The notes: generated by a model from the letters alone, not told the origin. Positions 1-5,696 are shown, counted from the first letter of the stretch. The stretch: DNA of 7,209 nt from Oligoflexus sp. (GCA_030151925.1 JASLCY010000473.1:1-7209); one strand, 5' to 3'. Numbers and translations: made by a program.

Positions 1-201
1 AGCCGTAATAAAAAGCTGATCAGGACTAATGCACGCAAGAACAGACAAGCACTTTGGACTTACATCAAGTACAAAGCGTTGTCAGAGTCTCGATCGCTTC
101 AAGAGGTCATACATGGAATCACTCGCTCAAGATGGTGTATCTTCAAACAAAATCAAGCTTTTGCCTGTTGCGGTCATCAAAGAAATCGAACAGCAAAATA
201 A
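1..201 (+). CDS. Possible 3' end of an upstream gene (weak)
   Basis: Frame 1 is open from the left edge to a TAA at 199-201 (66 codons); the other two forward frames are closed within the first 20 bases. The peptide is basic and polar, with a plausible helical stretch around codons 11-36. I recognise no family. The last ~89 bases overlap the better supported zinc-ribbon gene starting at 113 in another frame, which is unusually long for an overlap. The reading may be chance openness, or the real upstream gene may have ended earlier or been frameshifted. Only sequence to the left of the window can decide. Confidence 0.25.
   Translation, partial: SRNKKLIRTNARKNRQALWTYIKYKALSESRSLQEVIHGITRSRWCIFKQNQAFACCGHQRNRTAK
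102..106 (+). promoter_or_regulatory. Ribosome binding site deciding start at 113
   Basis: AGAGG lies 6 bases before the ATG at 113. The more upstream in-frame ATG at 29 has only AGGA three bases away, so 113 is preferred. Confidence 0.55.
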
Positions 202-349
202 AGCCCGCCGTTTGATGGGACTCAGCACTATCGAAATCAAAACCAGGACTTGCCTGAACTGCAATGGCCTGTTCCAGTCCGCTGGACGCCGCACCTGCGG
301 ATGCAATACCGTTCATACCTCGAGCCTTGCTGGCGTAGAGATTATATAA
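113..349 (+). CDS. Small four-cysteine zinc-ribbon-like protein
   Basis: This 78-codon gene encodes a basic protein with a predicted helix at about residues 18-36 and a cysteine cluster C47-x2-C50-x11-C62-x-C64. The text around it (CLNC...SAGRRTCGC) resembles the knuckles of small zinc ribbons such as those of short phage-type and alphaproteobacterial proteins. That suggests a zinc-stabilised fold, perhaps nucleic-acid or protein binding; no function can be assigned. The ATG at 113 is chosen for its Shine-Dalgarno; an in-frame ATG at 29 would give 106 residues. The gene ends 34 bases before a strong bidirectional terminator. Its GC content looks lower than that of the rest of the window, and it overlaps a possible upstream reading frame, so recent acquisition is possible but unproven. 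Confidence 0.6.
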   Translation: MESLAQDGVSSNKIKLLPVAVIKEIEQQNKARRLMGLSTIEIKTRTCLNCNGLFQSAGRRTCGCNTVHTSSLAGVEII

Positions 350-383
350 GCTCTGATAAATATTGAAGTAATCGACTTCTAGT

Positions 384-421
384 AAAAAACCCCCGGTGAC
401 CTAAGCCACCGGGGGTTTTTT
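384..421. terminator. Bidirectional Rho-independent terminator
   Basis: A 9-bp perfect GC-rich stem (CCCCCGGTG at 390-398 with CACCGGGGG at 407-415, 8-base loop) is flanked by AAAAAA at 384-389 and TTTTTT at 416-421. It therefore has a U-tract in both directions. It serves the zinc-ribbon gene on + and the VOC gene on -, which converge on it. Confidence 0.95.
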
Positions 422-433
422 GTATCCGCTCAT

Positions 434-1201
434 TTATTTCTTTTGAGCCTTCGCCGTCAGCTCAATCATGAGTTTTTCCATCTTCGCGATGTCGGCGTCG
501 GAGATTTCCCAGACCTGGCGCTCACCGATTTCCTTCATCAGGGCCTCGTAGAGGCTGTCGGAGAGGAAAGGCATGACCTTGCCCGATTGATATTCTTTTT
601 CCTTCTCGCCGTAGAGGCCGAGGAAGGTCTCATCGCGGAACCAGGTTTGTTTGTTGCTCTTCTGGATCTCGGCGAGCTCGGAGTCGCTAGGATCGCGCTG
701 GAGGAACTCGAAGAAGAGCCCTGAGGGTTTGCTGCCCGGGAAGAACCATTCACCCGAGAAGACCTGGATGAGGTTGTCGTGATCGTCTTTGAGGATGGGG
801 GTCACGAACTGCACGCCGCGCTCGAGGGCGTGACGATGGAAAGCGATGAGATCGGGCGTACGGAGAGCGATGTGCTGAAAGTGAGCGACCTGTTGGTGCC
901 CATCGAGCATCGTGCGAACGTGAGAGGGCTCATTCGCCGGTTCGGACGGCTGAACGATGGCGAAGATCGTGTTGAGGGGATCGCCTTCTTTCGCATTCCA
1001 TTCACCGACGCGCGTTGCATAAGTCATCGAGACGTCTTTGGCGCCATTTTTACCAGCACGGCGCTTTTCATAGAGTATATCTTCAGGCGTCGTACCGAAG
1101 ATGATGCGGAAGACGGCGTAGGAGAGAGTATAAAGCTTCGGGTGAAGCAACAGCGTCATATGATCGACTGTGAAATTCAAAAAGCCTGGTTTCTGAGCCA
1201 T
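434..1201 (-). CDS. VOC-family protein resembling the catalytic half of 4-hydroxyphenylpyruvate dioxygenase
   Basis: This 255-residue protein has no signal peptide and is likely cytosolic. It shows two vicinal-oxygen-chelate modules at about residues 8-88 and 104-170, followed by a helical tail. The usual 2-His-1-carboxylate ligands are visible at the expected places: His14 (VDHM) on the first strand of module 1, His110 (HIALRTPD) on the first strand of module 2, and Glu165 (LFFEFLQR) on the last strand. The texts HIALRTPDLIAF, LIQVFSGEW and FFEFLQRD closely parallel the HPPD core. HPPD proper is about 350 residues with an extra N-terminal VOC domain that this protein lacks, so it may be a related Fe(II) dioxygenase or another VOC enzyme; the substrate is unknown. 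AGAGAGG at 1210-1216, 8 bases upstream, supports the start. No tyrosine-catabolism neighbour is present, and no convincing promoter was found. Confidence 0.85.
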   Translation of the reverse strand: MAQKPGFLNFTVDHMTLLLHPKLYTLSYAVFRIIFGTTPEDILYEKRRAGKNGAKDVSMTYATRVGEWNAKEGDPLNTIFAIVQPSEPANEPSHVRTMLDGHQQVAHFQHIALRTPDLIAFHRHALERGVQFVTPILKDDHDNLIQVFSGEWFFPGSKPSGLFFEFLQRDPSDSELAEIQKSNKQTWFRDETFLGLYGEKEKEYQSGKVMPFLSDSLYEALMKEIGERQVWEISDADIAKMEKLMIELTAKAQKK

Positions 1202-1421
1202 TTTTTAATCCTCTCTTTAATTTCCGAGCGTCCGAATCGGGCGTATTCGTAAGCGACGTCCAAGATCGTCACCTTATATTCTGATCCGCCCTTTTAAAAC
1301 TGGTTTTATGCGCGGGGAAAAAATTGTCCGCCTTAGGTTTCGCGGCGGCGTTCGTTTGGCTTCTCGTGGACCCTCGACAAACCTTGCGATCCGCTCCGGA
1401 CGGGACTGGATATACCGCGGC

Positions 1422-1450
1422 TTGCCGCATTCCGACTAACGCCATATTTT
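1422..1450 (+). promoter_or_regulatory. Candidate sigma70-type promoter for the PA14 lipoprotein
   Basis: TTGCCG (1422-1427), a 17-base spacer and TATTTT (1445-1450) match the -35/-10 consensus at 4 of 6 positions each. Transcription would start near 1457 and give a leader of about 120 bases. Confidence 0.4.
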
Positions 1451-1469
1451 GAGGATTTCCAAAGACTTG

Positions 1470-1552
1470 GGTGATTCCCGTGAGAATCCCGCGGCCTCCG
1501 TTCAATTTTAGGGCCGAACGGACCGATAAGGCTCATGGGTCGGTTTTCGACC
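1470..1552 (+). promoter_or_regulatory. Structured 5' leader of the PA14 lipoprotein gene
   Basis: Three local hairpins are visible in the predicted leader. GATTC 1473-1477 pairs with GAATC 1484-1488, extended past a bulged T by GG/CC. TCCGTTC 1497-1503 pairs with GAACGGA 1516-1522. GGTCG 1538-1542 pairs with CGACC 1548-1552. ATAAGG 1526-1531 could instead pair with CCTTAT 1551-1556, which competes with the third hairpin. The Shine-Dalgarno follows at 1567, so a folding switch could affect translation; this is inference. Confidence 0.35.
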
Positions 1553-1566
1553 TTATAAGTAAGAAC

Positions 1567-1571
1567 GGGGA
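1567..1571 (+). promoter_or_regulatory. Ribosome binding site deciding start at 1577
   Basis: GGGGA lies 5 bases before the ATG at 1577. For the in-frame ATG at 1571 the same G-run is directly adjacent and too close to act. Confidence 0.5.
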
Positions 1572-1576
1572 TGGCC

Positions 1577-2248
1577 ATGAAGATCTTGAACTCGTCTTTG
1601 ATCATGACAGGACTTTTCGCTGCCGTAACGCTGCTGGGCTGCAGCGATAAGAAATCATTCAGCGGATCGCCTGCGTCGGCGCAGGCGGCGATCAAAGATC
1701 CTCCGTCCCACGACGACGATCAGAAGGCCGACACGACCGTGACGGTCGATGACAGCGGCTCGCTCTTCAAAGACTGCGATGCGACGACCACCGCTCCCTT
1801 CATCGGCGACCTCTTCGCTCTATCGAAAGGCGAGAAGAAGCTCCCCGATTTCTCGACCCTCTCGAGCCTCAAGAAGGTCTGCCTGAACCAGATCGATATC
1901 GCGACCCGCTCGTTCACCGAAGGTTTCCCCGGCGTGGACGACCTTAAGGAATGGTTCGGCATCAACTTCAATTTCAACGTCAAGATCGAGACTGCGGGCG
2001 ACTATCAGTTCCGCGTGAACTCCGACGACGGATCGAAGCTTTATATCGACGGGAATCTCGTGATCGACAACGACGGTCAGCATTCGACCAAAAGCCAATC
2101 GGGCCATGTCCAGCTCAGCGCTGGTGTGCATAAACTCAACCTTCAGTACTTCCAGGGGCCGGCCGACCAGATCGCCCTTGAGTTGTTCTGGACCCCGCCC
2201 GGAGCATCGGAGTCAGCCATTCCTCCAGCTCTGGTCTCAAGACCTTAA
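1577..2248 (+). CDS. PA14-domain lipoprotein
   Basis: This 223-residue protein begins with a lipoprotein signal: MK, a hydrophobic stretch, then lipobox LLGC with Cys22 and Ser at +2, consistent with outer-membrane retention. A polar Asp/Ser-rich linker (about 24-65) leads to a compact C-terminal PA14 domain (about 110-206). Its hallmarks are EWFGI, GDYQFRVNSDDGSKLYIDG (the Asp-Asp of SDDG at 150-151), NDGQH, the late YFQGP turn and ALELFWTPPG. PA14 domains usually bind carbohydrate, and the Asp pair binds calcium in the related yeast adhesins. It is therefore probably a surface glycan-binding or adhesion lipoprotein; the ligand is unknown. Cys67 and Cys102 could form a disulfide. The gene is monocistronic, with its own promoter candidate and a strong terminator. 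The alternative start at 1571 adds two residues. Confidence 0.85.
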   Translation: MKILNSSLIMTGLFAAVTLLGCSDKKSFSGSPASAQAAIKDPPSHDDDQKADTTVTVDDSGSLFKDCDATTTAPFIGDLFALSKGEKKLPDFSTLSSLKKVCLNQIDIATRSFTEGFPGVDDLKEWFGINFNFNVKIETAGDYQFRVNSDDGSKLYIDGNLVIDNDGQHSTKSQSGHVQLSAGVHKLNLQYFQGPADQIALELFWTPPGASESAIPPALVSRP

Positions 2249-2270
2249 GGCTATATCATCCCTCTTTTGA

Positions 2271-2308
2271 ACGAGGCTCGGTTCCCAGGAACCGGGCCTC
2301 GTGTTTTT
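2271..2308 (+). terminator. Rho-independent terminator of the PA14 gene
   Basis: ACGAGGCTCGGTTCC (2271-2285) pairs with GGAACCGGGCCTCGT (2288-2302) with a single G-U pair, followed by GTTTTT. The hairpin lies between convergent genes. The minus-strand side lacks a U-tract (TTCAAAAG), so termination for the MFS gene is less certain. Confidence 0.92.
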
Positions 2309-2317
2309 GAGGGGCGT

Positions 2318-3532
2318 TCAACCGATCTGCTTTTGGGCTTTTTTATGGCTGCGGACGGCCATGAGGCCGAGTCCCAGGGCGACGAGGCTGAAGAGCGAGG
2401 CGGCGATATAAGCCGCGCCGGGGAAATAATTCGGATCCGCCTTGATCGAGAAGCGCATGAAGATGCGGCTGAAGATGAAGGGCGCGACGATGCAGGTGAG
2501 GCTGCCGATCGAGATCAGGCTGCCCTGCAGCTCGCCCTGTTCGCTCGGATCGACCTTCCGCGAGATGATCGATTGCAGGGCCGGCTGCGCGATGCCGGAG
2601 AGCGCGAAGAAGATGATGACCGGATAGACCATCCAGGCCTCGGGGACGAGCCCGAACGCGGCGTAACCCACCGTGCAAAGCATCATGCCCAGGATGAAGG
2701 ACTTCATCTCCCCGAACTTCGGAATCACATAGCGGGGCAGGAGCGCCTGGACGAAGCCGTTGGACACGCCGACCGCGGCGAGGGAGAAGCCGACCTGCAC
2801 TGCGGTCCAGCCCCACTTCGCCTGCGTGTAGAGCGTCCAGTTCACCGGATGCACCTGGCCGGACAGGAAGATCAAGGCGTAAACCCAGACGAAGGCCGCG
2901 ATATGCGGGTTCTTGAGGACCTTGAGCAGCGAGAGCAGGGGGTTGAACATCTTCGCGGAAAGCTGGCGTTTGTGCTCGGCCTTGAGCGATTCCGGGAGGA
3001 TGAAGGCGCCGAAGAGGAAGTTCGCGAGGTTCATCAGCGCGGCGGCGATGAAAGGCGATTTGGGGCCGAGGCCGAGCAGCGCGCCGCCGAGCACGGGGCC
3101 GATGATGAATCCTGCGCTCCAGGCGGCGCCGATCACGCCGAAGTTCTTCGCGCGATTGCTGTCGTCGCTCACGTCCGCGATATAGGAGGCGGCGACCGTC
3201 ATGCTCGCTCCGGTCAAACCCGAGATAGCGCGGCCGATGAAGAGGAGCGAGAAGGTCGGGGCGAAGGCCATGAAGAGGTAATCGATAGCCGAGCCCAAAA
3301 GAGAGACGAGGAGGATAGGGCGGCGCCCGAATCGGTCGGAGAGCGAGCCCAGGACGGGCGAAGCGAAGAATTGCATCGCGGCATAGGCGCTCAGGAAGTA
3401 GCCGTAGAGGAGCGTGACCTGCTGAGGATCGTCCGTAAAACGGCGGATCACATCAGGCAGGACGGGGATGAGGAGTCCTATCCCGAGAGCGTCGAGCACG
3501 ATCGTGAAGAAGATGAAAGGCAAGCGACCCAT
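2318..3532 (-). CDS. TetA-like major facilitator (TCR/Tet, DHA1-type) transporter
   Basis: This 404-residue inner-membrane protein has the 12-helix pattern of DHA1 drug:H+ antiporters. The N-half matches TetA closely: LDALGIGLLIPVLP with Asp14, motif A GSLSDRFGRRPIL (62-74), Asp84 (IDYL), Arg101 (IGRAISG) and motif C GFIIGPVLGG (141-150). The C-half keeps ALSGIAQPALQSIISR and EQGELQG (331-337). However, the residues matching TetA His257 and Asp285, central to tetracycline/H+ exchange, appear as Asn258 and Cys286 when aligned by eye to TetA(C). Export of a different small molecule is therefore likelier than tetracycline resistance. No TetR-type regulator is adjacent. AAGGA (3543-3547) lies 10 bases before the ATG. 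A terminator ends only 18 bases upstream, leaving no obvious room for a separate promoter. Confidence 0.9.
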   Translation of the reverse strand: MGRLPFIFFTIVLDALGIGLLIPVLPDVIRRFTDDPQQVTLLYGYFLSAYAAMQFFASPVLGSLSDRFGRRPILLVSLLGSAIDYLFMAFAPTFSLLFIGRAISGLTGASMTVAASYIADVSDDSNRAKNFGVIGAAWSAGFIIGPVLGGALLGLGPKSPFIAAALMNLANFLFGAFILPESLKAEHKRQLSAKMFNPLLSLLKVLKNPHIAAFVWVYALIFLSGQVHPVNWTLYTQAKWGWTAVQVGFSLAAVGVSNGFVQALLPRYVIPKFGEMKSFILGMMLCTVGYAAFGLVPEAWMVYPVIIFFALSGIAQPALQSIISRKVDPSEQGELQGSLISIGSLTCIVAPFIFSRIFMRFSIKADPNYFPGAAYIAASLFSLVALGLGLMAVRSHKKAQKQIG

Positions 3533-3550
3533 AAGACATCATTCCTTGAT

Positions 3551-3582
3551 GAAAAAGAAGGCCTCAGCATCGTGCCGAGGCC
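3551..3582 (-). terminator. Rho-independent terminator of the pseudopilin operon
   Basis: On the minus strand GGCCTC and GAGGCC (3577-3582 and 3560-3565) form a stem extended past one mismatch by GC/GC, followed by TTCTTTTTC (3551-3559). It begins 7 bases after the stop of the last pseudopilin gene and ends 18 bases before the MFS start codon, so it may attenuate read-through into the transporter gene. Confidence 0.8.
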
Positions 3583-3589
3583 GGAGGCG

Positions 3590-4306
3590 TTAAGGCATCT
3601 GGCACTTGCCCTTGGGGCGTTTGGGATCAAAGAAGCCCTGGGCGTCGAGGCAGAGGCTGCGGGAGCTGACCGGCCGATAGCAGGCCACGGGAGTGCCCGT
3701 GCGCGATCCTGGGGGCATCTCGATATAAGTCTCGATCGCTCCGTCCCACAACGCCGGCACGCCGCCGATCGTGCCCTTGAAACGCACGTCGATGGGGATG
3801 CGCGTGATTTCCCGGCCCATAGGGTCTTTGGAGAAGACCACCTTGCGTTCGCTGTCGGGCGGCTGCTCGAAGAGAAGGGTGGTGGGAACGCCGGGACCCT
3901 GGAGGCGCGTGGAGTGGTCGAGCGTCGTGCCCGTCGTGAAGCTCTCCGGGTCGCCGCTGCCGGGCCATTTGAGTTTGTCGATGCCTATCTTCGAATAGTC
4001 CACGAGCCCGGGAGCCTCTTTCACGGTCTTGAACGCCGTGATCTTGTCCGCGGTGTAGCCGCTGAGATTATCCATGAAATCGGTCATCGCGCAGAGCTGG
4101 TCGTCCGCGACCATCTGCTCGACCCAGCGGCGATTGTTGATGTTCCACATCGCGCTCGTATTCGCCTCGACGTTGCGGCGGGTGGCCTTGAAGGAGTTGA
4201 AGAGGGTCATGCCCGCACCGAGGAAAAGCGCGAAGCCCAAGACGATCATCAAGGTGCTGATGCCGTCCTGATCCCTATCCTGCCGATGGAGGTTTATCTT
4301 GCGCAA
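3590..4306 (-). CDS. Minor pseudopilin lacking Glu5 (GspK/PilX-like position), TTG start
   Basis: This 238-residue protein has a 15-residue basic leader ending in Gly15, then a hydrophobic helix (16-36) starting ISTLM, as in class III prepilins processed by prepilin peptidase. Mature position 5 is Met instead of Glu; among type II secretion pseudopilins GspK is the known exception of this kind and sits at the tip. The body is soluble and beta-rich, probably periplasmic or extracellular. It has exactly four cysteines: Cys72 (mature 57), Cys209, Cys219 and Cys235, the same plan as its two upstream neighbours. The start is TTG, overlapping the previous gene's Asn-Cys codons near its end (13-base overlap); GGAGAG at 4316-4321, 9 bases upstream, supports it. 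It is last in the operon and is followed by a terminator. It is assigned as a minor pilin or pseudopilin; the system (T2SS, type IV pilus or other) is not identifiable from this window. Confidence 0.8.
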   Translation of the reverse strand: MRKINLHRQDRDQDGISTLMIVLGFALFLGAGMTLFNSFKATRRNVEANTSAMWNINNRRWVEQMVADDQLCAMTDFMDNLSGYTADKITAFKTVKEAPGLVDYSKIGIDKLKWPGSGDPESFTTGTTLDHSTRLQGPGVPTTLLFEQPPDSERKVVFSKDPMGREITRIPIDVRFKGTIGGVPALWDGAIETYIEMPPGSRTGTPVACYRPVSSRSLCLDAQGFFDPKRPKGKCQMP

Positions 4307-4917
4307 TTGGGCTTGCTCTCCGGGTTATAGCTGCCGTTGGAATCGATGCACGCGATGCGGCGCGAGAACGTCCCGTAGCAGCTGTCGATTGTGGATCCGC
4401 TGTCGGAGGCCACCACCAGCTCGACGAACATCTCGCGAGGGGCGGGGCTGCCTTTGCCTTCCGCCACGATCGTCTTCTTGTCCGGCGCGAAGAATTCCGC
4501 GCGGACGTAGATGCGCGCCTTCGCGCGCTCGGGATTGTGGGCGAACACGATCGACTCCTGTTTGAGCTCGATCTCCTTGATGCGGTAGAAACCGTAGAGG
4601 CCGGTCTTGATCACCGGCATGCCGCTCAAGGAGATCTCGTCGTATTTGGCGATGGTGGTCTGCGCCCCTCCGGCGAGAGACGCCTTGCCGACGAAGTTCA
4701 GTTTTTCGCAGACCGAGTTCTCTTCGGTGACCAGGAAGAGCCGTTCGAGGTCTTCCTGGAAATGGAGAGCCGCGCTCTGCTGCGCGATGAACTGTTTGCG
4801 CGAGACGAAAGTCTGCCCCATGTAGACGATGATGGCAAGCACCGCGGCCATGACCACGACGGCTTCGATGATGCCGAAGCCTTCTTCCGCGTTCTTCAGC
4901 AGGTCAGGTGCAGGCAT
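4294..4917 (-). CDS. Prepilin-like minor pilin/pseudopilin (PilV/GspI-like)
   Basis: This 207-residue protein has a short leader ending EEG13, followed by FGIIEAVVVMAAVLAIIVY, a textbook class III prepilin site with Phe at mature +1 and Glu at +5 (Glu18). A single amphipathic helix continues to about residue 63, then a beta-rich globular domain. The four cysteines are Cys70 (mature 57), Cys180, Cys190 and Cys205, matching the neighbouring pseudopilins, with Tyr197-Asn198 after the second C-terminal Cys. GGAGG at 4923-4927, 5 bases before the ATG, lies in the glycine-run codons at the end of the preceding gene; the overlap is 14 bases, so translational coupling is likely. The pairing with a GspK-like partner suggests a tip-complex component. 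No pilus ATPase, secretin or major pilin is in the window. Confidence 0.85.
   Translation of the reverse strand: MPAPDLLKNAEEGFGIIEAVVVMAAVLAIIVYMGQTFVSRKQFIAQQSAALHFQEDLERLFLVTEENSVCEKLNFVGKASLAGGAQTTIAKYDEISLSGMPVIKTGLYGFYRIKEIELKQESIVFAHNPERAKARIYVRAEFFAPDKKTIVAEGKGSPAPREMFVELVVASDSGSTIDSCYGTFSRRIACIDSNGSYNPESKPNCAR
4316..4321 (-). promoter_or_regulatory. Ribosome binding site for the TTG-started pseudopilin
   Basis: GGAGAG on the minus strand, 9 bases before the TTG at 4306. It lies in the Pro-Glu-Ser codons near the end of the preceding gene and supports the TTG start, which gives a normal 15-residue prepilin leader. Confidence 0.5.
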
Positions 4918-5530
4918 TGCCGCCTCCGTTCCATTTGTGGCCGGTTTGGGTGCACATCTCCTGCGGCGTCGGCAGCTTTAAGCAGGCTTTGGCCTTCATC
5001 GAAGGATCGAGGTCGAAGAGGGCCGGGACCGTGAGTTTGTAGATCTTGCCCGTAGGCTTCGCGGCATTGCCCGACGTCACGTAGCTGATTTCAACCTCAG
5101 CGAAGACGCGTCCGGGGTCGGTGCCGATGACGTTGGACTTCTGGATCATGGTCAGGCTGGAGACCTTGTAGGAACTCGCGCCCGTCGGCAGCAGGGAGAC
5201 CATCTTATCCTTGAGTTTGGCGGTCTTGAGCTGGGTGGCGTTCCAGCTGCCGACGACCTTGGGGGAGCCGCCTATCGACTTTTTGAAGCTGGCCTTGAGG
5301 AAATCGACGCTCAGGCAATTGCCGCTCGAAAGGGAGTCGTGCAGGATGAGGCCCCAGTGCCCGACGGCATCGGTGTTGCCCATGGTGTCGCGGGAATCGG
5401 CCAGGCTGCGGAAGTAGAATTGGGTCACGGCCAGGATAGAAATGGCTGATAAGGCCAAACCTATAAGCAGTTCGACTATCGACAGGCCTGACTCGCCGGA
5501 TGGACGTAGTGTCTGATGTCGGCAGGTCAT
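4904..5530 (-). CDS. Prepilin-like minor pilin/pseudopilin (PilW/GspJ-like)
   Basis: The first gene of the operon encodes 208 residues. The leader of 15 residues ends in Gly15 and is followed by LSIVELLIGLALSAISI, with Glu at mature +5 (Glu20); this text is typical of PilW/GspJ-type proteins. The start at 5530 is chosen because AGGAGG lies 7 bases upstream; an in-frame ATG at 5560 has no Shine-Dalgarno and would add ten residues. The mature protein has four cysteines: Cys72 (mature 57), Cys183, Cys193 and Cys207, with Trp200-Asn201 at +7/+8 after Cys193, the plan shared with the two downstream proteins. It is predicted to be inserted in the inner membrane, processed by PilD/GspO-type peptidase and assembled in a pilus or pseudopilus. 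Family naming is by N-terminal similarity only. Confidence 0.85.
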   Translation of the reverse strand: MTCRHQTLRPSGESGLSIVELLIGLALSAISILAVTQFYFRSLADSRDTMGNTDAVGHWGLILHDSLSSGNCLSVDFLKASFKKSIGGSPKVVGSWNATQLKTAKLKDKMVSLLPTGASSYKVSSLTMIQKSNVIGTDPGRVFAEVEISYVTSGNAAKPTGKIYKLTVPALFDLDPSMKAKACLKLPTPQEMCTQTGHKWNGGGNACT

Positions 5531-5537
5531 GAAGTTC

Positions 5538-5543
5538 CCTCCT
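5538..5543 (-). promoter_or_regulatory. Ribosome binding site deciding the first pseudopilin start
   Basis: A perfect AGGAGG on the minus strand, 7 bases before the ATG at 5530, overrides the more upstream ATG at 5560. Confidence 0.8.
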
Positions 5544-5614
5544 GGTCCTACTTCTGCCATCGGATTTTGATTGGAAGCCTTAAAGGCCAGACTTCTGCTG
5601 TGTATTTAAAATAT

Positions 5615-5623
5615 ATAATACCA
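5615..5623 (-). promoter_or_regulatory. Candidate extended -10 promoter of the pseudopilin operon
   Basis: TGGTATTAT on the minus strand matches an extended -10 (TGnTATAAT), inside an AT-rich island (5600-5660). No good -35 is seen. Transcription would start about 78 bases before the first start codon. Confidence 0.3.
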
Positions 5624-5667
5624 TGACTTAGGGGCTGACCGCCATTTTTATATATATGGGTCTATTC

Positions 5668-5696
5668 TTGCCATTTATCGAGGTCCAGGATATTGT
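5668..5696 (+). promoter_or_regulatory. Sigma70-type promoter of the tRNA-Arg gene
   Basis: TTGCCA (5668-5673), exactly 17 bases, then TATTGT (5691-5696), ending 13 bases before the tRNA. The position and spacing fit a stand-alone tRNA transcription unit. Confidence 0.65.

Larger units (their letters stand above)
1202..1576. other. Divergent intergenic region between VOC and PA14 genes
   Basis: This 375-base gap separates two divergent genes. It contains the VOC Shine-Dalgarno at 1210-1216, a candidate + promoter at 1422-1450 and a leader with three hairpins (1470-1490, 1497-1522, 1538-1552). On the minus strand a TATAAG box (1271-1276) might be the VOC -10, but no matching -35 is visible. 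Minus-strand reading frames through the gap do not look protein-like. I recognise no known riboswitch consensus. Confidence 0.6.

Noticed and set aside
1233..1249. Small hairpin CGAAT/ATTCG in front of the VOC gene
   Set aside because: Only 5 bp with no U-tract and no known regulatory match, so it is probably chance.
779..1252. 157-codon + frame antisense to the VOC gene
   Set aside because: Shadow of the HPPD-like gene, whose metal ligands and conserved motifs are clear on the minus strand.
1471..1500. Cobalamin-riboswitch-like text in the PA14 leader
   Set aside because: Only a short GTGAGAATCC-type resemblance is present. The downstream conserved box and pseudoknot partners are missing, and the gene has no link to cobalamin.
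1269..1695. Minus-strand open frames (78 and 120 codons) across the VOC-PA14 gap
   Set aside because: No ribosome site or family resemblance. One runs into the PA14 gene antisense and both cross the candidate + promoter and hairpins.
2267..4330. 687-codon + strand open frame antisense to the MFS and last pseudopilin genes
   Set aside because: The peptide is an Arg/Glu/Asp/His-rich string without hydrophobic-core or domain features, while the minus strand encodes recognisable proteins with ribosome sites over the same bases. It reflects GC-rich third positions on the opposite strand.
5614..5619. Perfect TATAAT on + in the AT-rich island
   Set aside because: No -35 at 16-18 bases. The tRNA has a better promoter at 5668-5696, and the island more likely serves the minus-strand operon.
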